From JAEZBP01 sp963832725 (GTDB taxonomy: Bacteria; Myxococcota_A; Polyangia; Polyangiales; Sandaracinaceae), in assembly GCA_963832725.1 (NCBI GenBank), contig CAWHVG010000002.1, positions 992,001 through 1,056,000 on the forward strand: 64,000 bases of DNA, in the 5' to 3' direction. This document shows, piece after piece, positions 1-8,891 of this stretch; position 1 is the stretch's first letter, and each line of letters begins with the position of its first letter. The translations under genes were made by a program, and so were the position numbers. Below the pieces are notes generated by a model, which saw only the letters and a list, made by a program, of their open reading frames with translations, was not told the origin of the DNA and made no database searches.

Positions 1-1239
1 GTGCCTGCGCGAGCACGCACGTGCAGCTCGGCGACCACGTCGCCTTCCTTCACCCGGTCGCCGCGGGTCGCCTTCAGCACGATGCCGACCGCGGGGTCGA
101 CGTCCTGATCGGCGCGGGTGCGGCCGGCGCCGAGCGCGACGCCGGTGAGCCCGACCTCGAGCGCGTCGATGCGATGCACGAACCCGCTCTTCTGCGCCTT
201 CACGCGGACGATCGAGGGTGCCTTCGGGAGCCGATCGGGCTCGTCCACGACGCGGGCGTCGCCGCCCTGTGCTTCCACCACGCGCCGCATGCACGCCGCG
301 GCCTCGCCCTCGTCGATCGCCTTCTGCATGAGCGCGCGCGCCGCCGCCTCGGTCTTCGCGACCTTGGCCAGCGCGCAGCATCTCGGCGCCGAGCACGAAC
401 GTGACCTCTTTCAGGTCGCTCGGACCGCCGCCGTGCAGCACCTCGATCGCCTCGCGGGTCTCGAGCGCGTTGCCGACGGTGCGGCCGAGCGGCGACTCCA
501 TCGTGGTGAGCACGGCCGTGACCTGCTTCTTCGCGAGCTTGCCGACCCGCACCAGCGAGCTCGCCAACGCCCGCGCGTCGTCCAGCGTCTTCATGAACGC
601 GCCGCGGCCGACCTTCACGTCCAGCACCAGGCCGTCGATGCCCTCCGCCAGCTTCTTGGAGAGGATCGACGCGGTGATGAGCGGGATGGACTCCACGGTC
701 GCCGTGACGTCGCGCAGGGCGTAGAGCTTCTTGTCCGCGGGTGCGATGTCGGCGGTCTGACCGATCAGCGCGCAGCCGAGATCGCGCACCTGGGCGATGA
801 AGCGCTCGACCGGCATCGAGACCGAGAAACCGGGGATGGCCTCCAGCTTGTCGAGCGTGCCTCCCGTGTGCCCGAGCCCGCGTCCGCTCACCATCGGCAC
901 GTGCACACCGCAGGCGGCGACGATCGGTGCCAGGCAGATCGAGACCTTGTCGCCCACGCCGCCGGTCGAGTGTTTGTCGACGTGCCGTCCGGCTTTTCCG
1001 GTCAGCTTCACCACCCGCCCGCTGTCGCGCATGGCCAGAGTGAGCGCGGTGGTCTCCTTCGGCGTCATCCCGCGCAGGAAGATCGCCATCGCGAGCGCGC
1101 TCATCTGGTAGTCGGCGACGTCGCCGGCGGTGAAGCCTTCGACGAGCGATCGGATCTCGGTCTCGCTCAGCTCCCTGCCGTCACGCTTGTGGGCGATCAG
1201 CTCGGGGACGGTGCGGAGGGCATTTCGGGTGCGCGCCAT
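1..1239 (-). CDS. deoA: Thymidine/pyrimidine-nucleoside phosphorylase, 3' end cut by window edge, one frameshift
   Basis: Phosphorolyses thymidine (or other pyrimidine nucleosides) to free base and (deoxy)ribose-1-phosphate; cytoplasmic salvage enzyme. Read on the minus strand from ATG at 1239 (MARTRNALRTVPELIAHKRDG). The family signature is intact: KHSTGGVGDKVS followed by VSGRGLGHTGGTLDKLE, the phosphate and substrate-binding segments. At about position 372 the frame shifts by one base: upstream reads EMLRAG and the family-like continuation KVAKTEAAARALMQKAI lies in the neighbouring frame, ending near RVKEGDVVAELHVRA at the edge. About 413 codons are visible of a usual 430-440, so only the last residues are missing. 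The family assignment is sure; thymidine versus uridine preference cannot be read. The single indel could be a sequencing error or a real lesion. Confidence 0.9.
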   Translation of the reverse strand, partial: MARTRNALRTVPELIAHKRDGRELSETEIRSLVEGFTAGDVADYQMSALAMAIFLRGMTPKETTALTLAMRDSGRVVKLTGKAGRHVDKHSTGGVGDKVSICLAPIVAACGVHVPMVSGRGLGHTGGTLDKLEAIPGFSVSMPVERFIAQVRDLGCALIGQTADIAPADKKLYALRDVTATVESIPLITASILSKKLAEGIDGLVLDVKVGRGAFMKTLDDARALASSLVRVGKLAKKQVTAVLTTMESPLGRTVGNALETREAIEVLHGGGPSDLKEVTFVLGAEMLRAGQGREDRGGGARAHAEGDRRGRGRGVHAARGGSTGRRRPRRGRARSAPEGTLDRPREGAEERVRASHRRARGRAHRRRARRRPHPRRSGRRPRGRHRAEGDPRRPGEGRRRGRRAARACSRRH

Positions 1240-1395
1240 GGCCGGCGAGCCTACGGCAAGTCGCGGCGGACGACCAAAACAGCGGCGCGTGTCGCGGAAT
1301 GAAGCGGCCCCGTCGGACCGTTCTCGGGATCGTCCGTCACGCCGGCTCACGAACGTTTTTCGCCGCGCTCGGGCTCGCAGGATAGGTTTCCGGGC

Positions 1396-2332
1396 ATGCG
1401 TCGAAAGAGCACCTTGGTCTGGGGCGGGCTCGCGCTCGTCGTGATCGCGCTGATCGCGATCAACGTCGCGCTCCGCGAAGATCCGGAGCCGGAGTTCACG
1501 CCGATGCCGGAGTCGCGCGCGCCGATGGTGGAGGTGCGGCTCGAGGAGACCGACGCCGGACAGGCTCCTGCTGCGGTCGCGCACTTCATCGAGCCGATCG
1601 CGAACGACGAGCCCGCCGCCGGAGGGGAGGGCGAAGCCGAGACCGAGACGGCCGAAGCCCCGGAGGCGCCGGAGACGGCCGGCTGCGACAACCCCTTCGT
1701 TCCCTCTGCGCCGGGCGAATGGCGCCGCTACACGTGGCAGCAGAGCGGGCTCGATCAGGTGGCCGAGCTCCGCGTCGAGGCGGTCGCCGCGCGCGAGCTC
1801 CCGACGGGCCAGCGCGAGATTGCCTGGAGCGTAGAGATCACCTCGGCCGAGGACGGCTCCCCGCTCGCGCGGGAGCAGCTCACCACGCGATGCACTTTCG
1901 GCCGCGGCGCCGAGGAGCCTTGGTTCGGCATCCTGGAGCGGAGCCGCGGGCTCACGCCGATCGACTCGCCCGAGCGCTGGCGCTGGCCTTCGCATCTGAG
2001 CGCGCATCAGACGTTCGAGGGGACGGCGCAGTTCGATCCCACCGGCGCCGACATGCGCATCCCGACGGGGGTTCGCGGACCGCGAGATCCTGCGCGTGAC
2101 CCGCCGGCATACGGTGGAGGAGCGCGAGCCGGTGGAGGTCCCGGCCGGCCGCTACCGTGCGTGGCGGGTGGGCTACGAGGAGCAGCACGCCTTCGGTCCG
2201 CGCGGCGAGCAGGGCTCGGGAACGGTCTGGGTCGCGCCCGGCGTGGGCATGGTGAAGAGTCGCTCCGAGAACCAGGCGGGCGTCGTACAGACCATCGAGC
2301 TCGCCGCGCTCGGGCGTCGCCGCACGCCCTGA
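1396..2332 (+). CDS. Membrane-anchored protein of unknown function, one frameshift
   Basis: The N-terminus MRRKSTLVWGGLALVVIALIAI is one transmembrane anchor, followed by an acidic, proline-rich linker (about residues 35-95) and a roughly 200-residue extracytoplasmic domain that I do not recognise. The reading frame changes by +1 between about 2067 and 2089, where there is a five-G run and, 15 bp on, a GATC. The downstream frame continues as REILRVTRRHTVEEREPVEVPAG to a TGA at 2330-2332 with sensible composition (a YEEQHAFGP and GTVWVAPGVGMVK beta-strand-like pattern), so I read it as one gene. The end resembles secreted beta-rich domains with an invariant VWVAPG-type turn. No operon partner is evident; deoA is divergent. 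No function is assigned. Confidence 0.6.
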
Positions 2333-2406
2333 GGGCCGACCGCGTCGGAGTCGTGGCTCGGTTCGGCTGCGTGGCGCTCGCCGCGCGCTCGTGCGACCTT
2401 TTCCCG

Positions 2407-2640
2407 GTGAGCGAAGGCAAGGCCCTCTGGGAAGCGATCGGGGAGTTGCGACGGACGCGGCGCGAGCTCGTCCAGCAGCTCGCGACCGCGGTGCGCGACA
2501 CCTCGGTCGACGTGACGTGCTCGTTTTGCGGCGACGCACCGCCGGCCGTGGTGGTGATCCCCGGCCCCGACGCGGCCATCTGCGACCGCTGCGTCGGCCT
2601 GTGCCGGGAGATCCTGGACGCCTCGCGCGACTCGCCCTGA
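2407..2640 (+). CDS. Small ClpX-type C4 zinc-finger protein
   Basis: A 77-residue protein from GTG at 2407. After a basic helix (LRRTRRELVQQLATAV) it has CSFCG, then AICDRCVGLCREIL, with the CxxC-x(n)-CxxC spacing and local sequence of the N-terminal zinc-binding domain of the unfoldase ClpX. In ClpX this domain dimerises and binds adaptors and substrates. Here the AAA+ ATPase part is absent, and the sequence stops with DASRDSP. It may be a free adaptor-like or antitoxin-like zinc finger, but no function can be assigned. The 74 bp after the preceding gene and the following repeat element leave it as a lone gene. Confidence 0.6.
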   Translation: MSEGKALWEAIGELRRTRRELVQQLATAVRDTSVDVTCSFCGDAPPAVVVIPGPDAAICDRCVGLCREILDASRDSP

Positions 2641-2706
2641 GCGCGGCGTGTCACCGTGATGGCGGACCGAGACCAGAGGCTCGAGCCCCCCGCGCTCGCA
2701 GCGGTC

Positions 2707-2871
2707 CTAGATGTGCTCGGCGGAAATCGCAACGCGTTTCGCGGGCGGGATAGGGCCCATCTGCGGCCCGTTCCTCCTCGGCGATACTCGGCATCGCCTC
2801 GTCGGACCGAGCCACAGCTGGGCCCCATCGCGCGCCGCCATCCGGTCACGATTTCCGCCTCTCACATCTAG
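2707..2871. repeat. Palindromic MITE-like element, copy A (165 bp)
   Basis: Begins and ends with CTAG; the termini are inverted repeats CTAGATGTG-nnn-GGCGGAAATCG. Folding the two 82-bp halves together gives 56 of 82 identical positions, so the whole element is an imperfect palindrome. Its reverse complement matches the element at 28497-28661 at 164 of 165 positions. TA-flanked ends with G/C just inside fit target-site duplication by an IS630/Tc1-mariner-type transposase, but no such transposase is in the window. Short open frames inside it arise only from its repetition and are not called genes. Confidence 0.85.
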
Positions 2872-2899
2872 GCGCTGACCGGGAGTGTCCGGCCCACCG

Positions 2900-4969
2900 T
2901 CAGTACCGGATTCCGAACCGCACCCGCACCATCCCCACGGGCGGCATCCGACGGCCCGCCGCGTCGTCGAACGCGTGACCGGGCAAGAGCACGCCCCCTT
3001 CGACGCCGCCGCTGAGGATCACGTCGCGCGCGATCGGACCGTGGAGGAGGATCGAGCCGTCGAGCTCCAGGCCGAGATCGCGCCGCGTCGGATCGCCGCC
3101 GCGGTAGTTGACCGACTGAGAGCGCGACTGCTGGGCGTAGGGGTCGACGACGTTGGTGGAGGACCACGCGATGACCGCCGCCGTCCGGGTCTCCAGCCAC
3201 TCGAGCGGTCGCCAGAGGATGTGGGGAAAGAGGTAGTAGGCGCCCGACACGCCACCGTTGGTCGGCAGGAGCGACGCACCGCGTGCGGGATGCCCGTAGA
3301 CGTCCGGCGACTGCGCCAGGAAGGCCGCGCGGGCGGTCTGCCAGGCGATGACCTCGGGGAAGAGGATCAGCCCGACGCGGTGGTCCGGATCCATGGCGGC
3401 CGCCCGCTGCACGCCGTCGGTGCTGTTCGAGTCGCCTGACGCGTAGCCGCCCTCGAAGAGGACGTCGACGTTGTGCTCGGTGCGGCCGAGGCGGACCAAC
3501 GCCATCAGCTGGTCGACGGCCTGGGTGGGGTAGGCGAGCGTGCGCGTGTAGCTGGTCGAGCCGCGGATGTAGGCGAGCTCGAACGCGGTCACGATCTTGC
3601 CGCCGCTCGGCTCGTCGAAGCGCAGATCCGCGAACGCGTCGGCGACGAAGACCTCGAGCGCGTCGTTCAGCGGGTTGTGCTGGTTACGATAGGCGACGTA
3701 GATGCCCGCCCGCTGGTCGTTCTCCTCGTAGAGGCCCGCCAGGACGCCCTGGAATGCGAGATCGCCGCGGCGCTGGAAGTCGGCGGTCTGATCCCAGGCC
3801 ACCCAGTCCCCGGCGACCGCGATGGTGAACGCGCTGTCCCGTCCGCCGGGGCGGGTCGCGAACATCACGCGGCGAACCAAATCGCCGAAGCGGTAGTCGC
3901 CGAAGACGGGCCGCTGCTCGCCGTCGTTGCTCACCATGCCCAGGCCCCAGCGGAAGGCGGTCTGGCCGACCCGCACGAGGCCGATCGGCGTGAGCCAATC
4001 GAGGTAGAGCTGGCGCAGGCGCAGGCCCGGGTAGCCGTAGCTGTCGCGTGCCCACTGCGCGGGAGCGGTGCCGATGGCGAGGTCACCGTAGGCGACGCCG
4101 AAGACCACGTCGGTCTCGCCGTAGAGGCGCAGGATCGGACGCAGCTTCAGCTCGATGTGCGCGCGCAGCCACTGCTCGCCCCAGTAGTTCTGTCCGAGCC
4201 GGCCGGTCGTCGCTGGATCGGTGTGCGGGAGCGGCTCGAGCGGGATGTTGCTCATGGCGATGAAGCGGTGCCGGTACTCGCCGCCGATCGACGCGGTGAA
4301 GGTGTAGCCGTCATCGTCATCGTCGTCTGCGCCGCCGCCGGCGTCTTCGCCCGCGTCTTCGCCCGCGCCTTCGGCGTCGATCGCCGTGGCCGCCGCGTCC
4401 TCGGCCGAGCCGGGCTCCGAACCGCTTTCCGCGCGCTCCGCGTGCGCCTCGTCCGAGCCCTCACGGCCGCCGGACGAGGCCTCCGACGACGTGTCCGCTC
4501 CGCTCGGTGCATCCGCACCGGTGGCAGCCGCCGCCGCGCCGTCGTCGCGGCCCGACACGGCGTCGGAGGGCGTCTCCGCGCTGGATGCATCTGCACCCGT
4601 GACAGCCGCCGCCGATGCGCTCTGCTCGCCGTCCGACTCCGATGAAGGGGCGTCCGCGCTACCCGCTGCAGTCGCCGGCTCGTCCGAGGTGGCGCTCGCT
4701 GCCGGTGCGCTTCGCTCGGCTCCGTTCGACGGGCTCGCATCGGACGCACCACTCCCGCTCGACCCTGCCGAACCCGCGTTCTCGTCGCCCGGCGCCTCGC
4801 TCCGACCCGGTGATGCGCCGCCGGCGCCGGATCCCTCGCGCGACGCTCCGCTCGCCGCCTCGCCGCCGGACGTGTCCCCCTCCTGCGCGTGGACGAGCGC
4901 GGGGGACGTCGCAGTCACCGCGAGGGCCAGCGAGAGGACGACGAGCCGAGCGTGTTCCGGAGCGCGCAT
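2900..4969 (-). CDS. Outer-membrane beta-barrel protein with long disordered linker
   Basis: 689 residues. A Sec signal peptide (MRAPEHARLVVLSLALAVTA, cleavage near VHA-QE) is followed by about 190 residues of Ser/Ala/Gly/Glu-rich low complexity ending in an Asp run (GGGADDDDDDG). From about residue 225 amphipathic beta strands begin (SIGGEYRHRFIAM, LRAHIELKLRPILRLYGETD, VGQTAFRWGLGMVSND) and the protein ends in an aromatic-type strand (MVRVRFGIRY), the usual outer-membrane barrel signature. It resembles the long hypothetical barrel proteins common in myxobacteria; substrate unknown. The Asp run may bind calcium (inference). It is monocistronic, between two copies of the palindromic repeat. 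Confidence 0.7.
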   Translation of the reverse strand: MRAPEHARLVVLSLALAVTATSPALVHAQEGDTSGGEAASGASREGSGAGGASPGRSEAPGDENAGSAGSSGSGASDASPSNGAERSAPAASATSDEPATAAGSADAPSSESDGEQSASAAAVTGADASSAETPSDAVSGRDDGAAAAATGADAPSGADTSSEASSGGREGSDEAHAERAESGSEPGSAEDAAATAIDAEGAGEDAGEDAGGGADDDDDDGYTFTASIGGEYRHRFIAMSNIPLEPLPHTDPATTGRLGQNYWGEQWLRAHIELKLRPILRLYGETDVVFGVAYGDLAIGTAPAQWARDSYGYPGLRLRQLYLDWLTPIGLVRVGQTAFRWGLGMVSNDGEQRPVFGDYRFGDLVRRVMFATRPGGRDSAFTIAVAGDWVAWDQTADFQRRGDLAFQGVLAGLYEENDQRAGIYVAYRNQHNPLNDALEVFVADAFADLRFDEPSGGKIVTAFELAYIRGSTSYTRTLAYPTQAVDQLMALVRLGRTEHNVDVLFEGGYASGDSNSTDGVQRAAAMDPDHRVGLILFPEVIAWQTARAAFLAQSPDVYGHPARGASLLPTNGGVSGAYYLFPHILWRPLEWLETRTAAVIAWSSTNVVDPYAQQSRSQSVNYRGGDPTRRDLGLELDGSILLHGPIARDVILSGGVEGGVLLPGHAFDDAAGRRMPPVGMVRVRFGIRY

Positions 4970-5263
4970 GATCGGGCGACCCGCGCGACGATATTCGGTC
5001 GACCCGGAAAAGGGAACCGGAGCGGGCCGCGGGCGACTTCACCGCCGAAGTGACGGCCGTGACACGAGCGAGACCGCGGCGCATCTCGGCCGTCTCCGCG
5101 GATCTCGACCGCCGCGCTCGACGCGCTCGTTCGCCGTGAGCACACCTCTGCCGCTGCCGGAACAATCGGATTTCCGAGGCGGCTCGCGTCCCCGCCCCAC
5201 GCCCAGGCGCGGCCCGGCGCGTTGCGTTCAGCGCCCCACACACTTAGAACGCCCGCGGATGCC

Positions 5264-5430
5264 TAGAGCACCAATCCGTTTGGAGAGCCGAGAAAGCCGG
5301 GAGCGTGACGGGGTTCAGCCGTGGTTCGGGCCGACGAGGCGAGGCCATTGCATCCTCGAGGAGGCACGGGCCGCGGATGGGCCACGTCCCGCCCCGGATT
5401 TCCGGCGATCTCGAATGAATCGGTGCTCTA
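5264..5430. repeat. Palindromic MITE-like element, diverged copy C (167 bp)
   Basis: Same architecture as the elements at 2707 and 28497 but diverged. The ends are TAGAGCACC-A/G-ATT inverted repeats flanked by TA, and the core shares stretches such as CCGACGAGGCGA and ACGGGCCGC in the same order. It lies immediately upstream of the lipoprotein gene, and its right terminal repeat contains the ATG at 5415 that is the best start of that gene. Confidence 0.75.
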
Positions 5431-7232
5431 GGCTCGTCATGATCCTCGCGTTGCTCGCGAGCGGCTGCTCGTGCGACGGCGAGGCGGTGCCCTTCGGTCT
5501 CGACGCGGGGCGCAGGGCGGCTCACGAGCGGCCGCCGGCGGAAGTGCGCGAGCGGGCCCAGCCAATCCATCGCGCGTTCGGCGAGGGAACGCGCCGCGTC
5601 GACGTCGAGGGCGCCGCGCTGGAGCTCGACGGATCGATCCGCGCGCTCTGGGCCGACGACGTCGACGGCGACGGGGATCGCGACGCGCTCCTGCTCGCCC
5701 GCGGGAGCGACGGAGCGGTGCGTGTGCTCTTCGCCCGACGGGACGGCGCTGCCTTCGCCGAGCCCCGCTCGCTCGACGACGCGGCGGCGCCCGCCGGCTG
5801 CACCCTCGAAGAGCCCTCCATCGACCGGCTCGGCGATCACTGGCTGCTGGCGAAGGCCACGCTCGCCTGCGCCGAGGAGCCCGCCGCCGCCCGCCGCGAG
5901 CTCTGGGTGCTCGGCGTCGAGCGGACGCCGCGAGCGCTCGAGCATCTCGCCGTGCTGGCTGCAGAAGGCCGCGCACCGGGCGAGATCGACGTGTCGCTGG
6001 CGGCGGCCGACCGCGACGAGGACGGCCACGAGGATCTCGTCGTGAGCGTGTCCACCACCGTGGCCGGCACGAGCGAGCCGGCCTCGGTGGAGCTGCCCTG
6101 GCTGGACCGGCCGAGCGGGCTGGCGCGCGACGCCAGAGAGCCCGAGCGCACCTTCGCCGCTCGCGCTCGCCAGGGTCTGCGCGCGCTCCGGCGTCACTCC
6201 AATCGTGCGCTCTCGACTTCGCGCGAGGTCGTCGCGCTGCACGACGTGCTCTGTCGTGAGCCGGGGCGCGCCCGGCTGCGGGTGGGCGACGTCGACGGAA
6301 TCGACTGCGGCCGCTCGGAGGGCGTCGGCCGCGCGACCACGACGGTGGTCCGTGCGCTGGCGAAGCAGGGACATCTCCTCGACGCGCTCTCCGCGCTCGA
6401 GCGCATGGACGAGCCGGGACTGGCCATCGGGGACGAGCGCCGGCAGGCCGCGCACGACGCCATCGCCGAGGCGCCGGCGACGGCGGGGGTCACCTTGCGC
6501 GAAGGGCCGGCCCACGCGGCGCCGGCGTGGACCGCGCAGCGCCTCTCGGCCCTCGCCTTCCTGGACGAAGACCACCTGCTCCTGCGCGGCTCGCAGCCGC
6601 ACGTCTTCGTGCTCTCCACGGGCGAGCAGGTGGAGGCCGACGAGGCGAAGTCCGAGCTCCGCATCCTCAATCCCGCGCGCTCGTTCGCGGTGGCCGGCGT
6701 CGAGCGGCGCTGCGACGGCTACGTGCTGCGGATCGTGCCGGCCGCGGCCATCGTCGCCGGCCAGGTGGTCGGCGCTACCCACGCCACGCCCTTGCTCGCC
6801 GCGCGCGAAGCGCCGAGCGGCGCGCCCTGCCCGGACCTCACGCCGGATCTTCGCGGGGACGACGGCGGCTTCCAGGTCCTCGGCTGGGCACCCCAGGGGG
6901 TGGTCGCGGCCCGCGGGGCGGAGCTCTCGGTGGTGCCGCTCGACCTTTCGGCCCAGCCCGCCGGCGCGCCCGAGGTGCTCGCGGCCGGCACGCTCCCGCC
7001 GGCTCCGCTGGCGCCGGGCGCGGCGACCCCCGACGGGCGCTTCTTCGCGGAGCTCCGCGGCCTCGGCGTGGTCCTGCACCGGGTGGCGCCGACCCGAGAG
7101 GACACGCTGCTCTGGCCGGAGGGCTGGGCCGCACGTGACGGCGACGTGAGCGATCCGGCGGTCTCACCCTCGGGCCGGCGGGTCGCGGTGCTCCGCGGTG
7201 GCCGGGTGCTCATCCTCGAGCGCAGCCCGTAG
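5415..7232 (+). CDS. Large lipoprotein with FG-GAP-like calcium loops and a beta-propeller-like C-terminus
   Basis: 605 residues from ATG 5415, giving MNRCSRLVMILALLASGCSC: basic n-region, hydrophobic core and lipobox with Cys18. The alternative ATG at 5439 gives MILALLASGC with no basic residues, so 5415 is preferred although it lies inside the palindromic element. Two Asp-rich loops (DVDGDGDRD and ADRDEDGHED) look like FG-GAP/VCBS-type calcium-binding turns of a propeller. After a helical middle segment (EVVALHDVLC, LLDALSALERMD) the C-terminal third is a series of short beta strands with WAPQGVVAARG and SPSGRRVAVLRGG, typical of WD/TolB-like blades. Outer-membrane or periplasmic location is expected; role unknown. 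Confidence 0.7.
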   Translation: MNRCSRLVMILALLASGCSCDGEAVPFGLDAGRRAAHERPPAEVRERAQPIHRAFGEGTRRVDVEGAALELDGSIRALWADDVDGDGDRDALLLARGSDGAVRVLFARRDGAAFAEPRSLDDAAAPAGCTLEEPSIDRLGDHWLLAKATLACAEEPAAARRELWVLGVERTPRALEHLAVLAAEGRAPGEIDVSLAAADRDEDGHEDLVVSVSTTVAGTSEPASVELPWLDRPSGLARDAREPERTFAARARQGLRALRRHSNRALSTSREVVALHDVLCREPGRARLRVGDVDGIDCGRSEGVGRATTTVVRALAKQGHLLDALSALERMDEPGLAIGDERRQAAHDAIAEAPATAGVTLREGPAHAAPAWTAQRLSALAFLDEDHLLLRGSQPHVFVLSTGEQVEADEAKSELRILNPARSFAVAGVERRCDGYVLRIVPAAAIVAGQVVGATHATPLLAAREAPSGAPCPDLTPDLRGDDGGFQVLGWAPQGVVAARGAELSVVPLDLSAQPAGAPEVLAAGTLPPAPLAPGAATPDGRFFAELRGLGVVLHRVAPTREDTLLWPEGWAARDGDVSDPAVSPSGRRVAVLRGGRVLILERSP

Positions 7233-7587
7233 CCGGCTCATCGACGGGCGCGCGGCTCGTCCGCCTCGCACCGCCCCGCAACGGGTCGAGGCCCGTCACG
7301 CCACCGCGCGACACGGCCCGCCCGCAGCGAATGGTCGTGATCGACGAGGTCGCCCGACCACGTACGCCCGGTCGAGCTCGATCATCCGCACGATGTACGT
7401 CGACGCACACCGCGCGAGGGCGTAGACGCGCGCGACGAAGGTCGGAGGGGCCGGGCCGGCACGAGAGGAGCATCGCGTCCGGGCGCCGAGATGTCGCTTC
7501 GCCACGCGCGCTGGCGTGCTCGTGCAGCTCGCTCCTCGTGAATGACCGTTCGCGTCGGGGCGGAAGCGGGTCTGCGCCGCGCCGGAC
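7233..7587. other. 355 bp without a recognisable gene
   Basis: Between a plus-strand lipoprotein gene and the minus-strand flavodoxin gene, which converge here. No open frame has convincing composition or family similarity. A minus-strand segment near 7345-7440 reads VYALARCASTYIVRMIELDRAYV and could be a gene remnant, but no start, stop or homologous context supports it. Confidence 0.4.
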
Positions 7588-8039
7588 CTACTCGACGAGC
7601 TCCAGCCAGCTCGGCAGCCAGGCCAGCGCGTCTTCGTCGGGCATCGGGTTGTCGGTGGCGTCGAGCAGGAGCCTGATCGCCCACGCACTTGCGCGCCGAG
7701 CTCGGTGAGCATCGCGTCCCACTTCTTCGGGCCGCCGCAGTACGTGTCCTTGTAGTTGCGGTCGCCCATGCCGATGAGCCCGTAGCGCACGTGCGAGAGG
7801 TCGGGGCGGCTCTCGTGCAGCTCGTCGTAGAGCGTCTCCACGTTCTGCGGAACGTCGCCGAGGCCGGTGGTGGAGCTGATGAGGAGGACGACGTCGCGCT
7901 CGGCGGGACGGAGCTCGTCGAGGCCGCCGTCGGTCATCATCTCGACCTCGTGGCCCTTCTCCTCGAGGTCGTCCTTGACGAGGTCGGCGACCATCTCGGC
8001 GTTGCCCATCTCCGAGCCGACAATCAGCAGGATGTCCAT
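7588..8039 (-). CDS. Flavodoxin, one frameshift
   Basis: About 150 residues. The N-terminus MDILLIVGSEMGNAEMVAD carries the FMN-phosphate loop (usually T/S-x-T-G-N-T/A), LISSTTGLGDVPQN is the 50s loop, and YGLIGMGDRNYKDTYCGGPKKWD is the 90s FMN loop with the expected Tyr. Near 7678-7684 the frame slips (one base missing, next to a GATC): upstream ends LGAQV and downstream resumes as IRLLLDATDNPMPDEDALAWL, the conserved flavodoxin C-terminus. It is a single-electron carrier in the cytoplasm, possibly serving the ferredoxin-NADP reductase family enzyme encoded at 15560-16861 (inference; not in the same operon). Confidence 0.88.
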
Positions 8040-8126
8040 GGCCGCGGGAAACTAAAGCGGAGGCCTCGCGCTGCCCAGACCCCCTCGTGACGACGGTCAC
8101 GCCCGCTCGTGCTACTCCACGTCGCC

Positions 8127-8726
8127 ATGACGTACCCCGAGCGCGACCCCGAAGAGATCGAAGAGGCCGAGGCCCATGTCCGCGGCCTGCTCCGCTTCAT
8201 CGGCGAGGACCTGACCCGCGAGGGCCTGTTGGAGACGCCGAGCCGCGTCGTCCGCGCATACGAGGAGCACTTCGCCGGCTATCGCGAGAACCCTGCGGTC
8301 CACCTCGAAAAGACCTTCACCGAGGTCGAGGGCTACGACGAGCTCGTCCTGGTGAGCGACATCCAGCTCCACAGTCATTGCGAGCACCACCTCGTCCCCT
8401 TCGTGGGCAAGGCGCACGTGGCCTACATCCCGGGCGGCCGCGTGGTCGGCCTGAGCAAGCTGGCCCGTGTGGTCGACGTCTACGCGAAGCGGCTGCAGGT
8501 GCAGGAGAAGCTCACCGCTCAGATCGCCGACGCGATCAACGACGCGCTGCAGCCGCAGGGCGTGGCCGTGATCATCCAGTGCCAGCACTTCTGCATGTGC
8601 TACCGCGGCGTGCGCAAGCCCGGCTCGTGGACGACGACGAGCAAGCTGCACGGGGTGTTCTTGCGGGACGCCGCGGCGCGCATGGAGCTCTTCACGCTGA
8701 TCGGGATGAAGCCCGAGATCCGCTGA
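8127..8726 (+). CDS. folE: GTP cyclohydrolase I
   Basis: 199 residues from ATG 8127. Converts GTP to 7,8-dihydroneopterin triphosphate, the first step of tetrahydrofolate (and biopterin/queuosine-type pterin) synthesis. The zinc site is visible: HSHCEHH (Cys and His ligands) and the downstream QCQHFCMCYRG Cys. Other family marks are DLTREGLLETPSRV near the start, GLSKLARVV, QVQEKLT and the C-terminal MELFTLIG. Length fits type I FolE. It is divergent from the flavodoxin gene with about 90 bp between, so the two probably use a shared upstream region. Confidence 0.97.
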   Translation: MTYPERDPEEIEEAEAHVRGLLRFIGEDLTREGLLETPSRVVRAYEEHFAGYRENPAVHLEKTFTEVEGYDELVLVSDIQLHSHCEHHLVPFVGKAHVAYIPGGRVVGLSKLARVVDVYAKRLQVQEKLTAQIADAINDALQPQGVAVIIQCQHFCMCYRGVRKPGSWTTTSKLHGVFLRDAAARMELFTLIGMKPEIR

Positions 8727-8891
8727 GGGTCACCGGGCGCTCAGCGACGCGGCGCGCTCTCCGGGCGTGGCGCCTCCACGGCTCTCGACCAGGGCAGCGT
8801 CGCTCACATCGCGCGATGGGCACACGTCCGCCTGCGTGATGTGGGAGGCGGATTCACGGTGTCCGAGCTCTCGGCGGCCGTGTCGCGGCGC

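Noticed and set aside
2656..2871. Small proteins inside the palindromic elements, similar at 2.7 kb and 28.5 kb
   Set aside because: The similarity comes from the repeated DNA; frames are not preserved in the diverged copy and there is no ribosome site.
4386..5414. Extension of the lipoprotein gene upstream to 4386 as one 948-codon frame
   Set aside because: The extra part is antisense to the Ser/Ala-rich linker of the outer-membrane protein gene and runs through the palindromic element; high GC leaves few stops. The lipoprotein signal at 5415 marks the true start.
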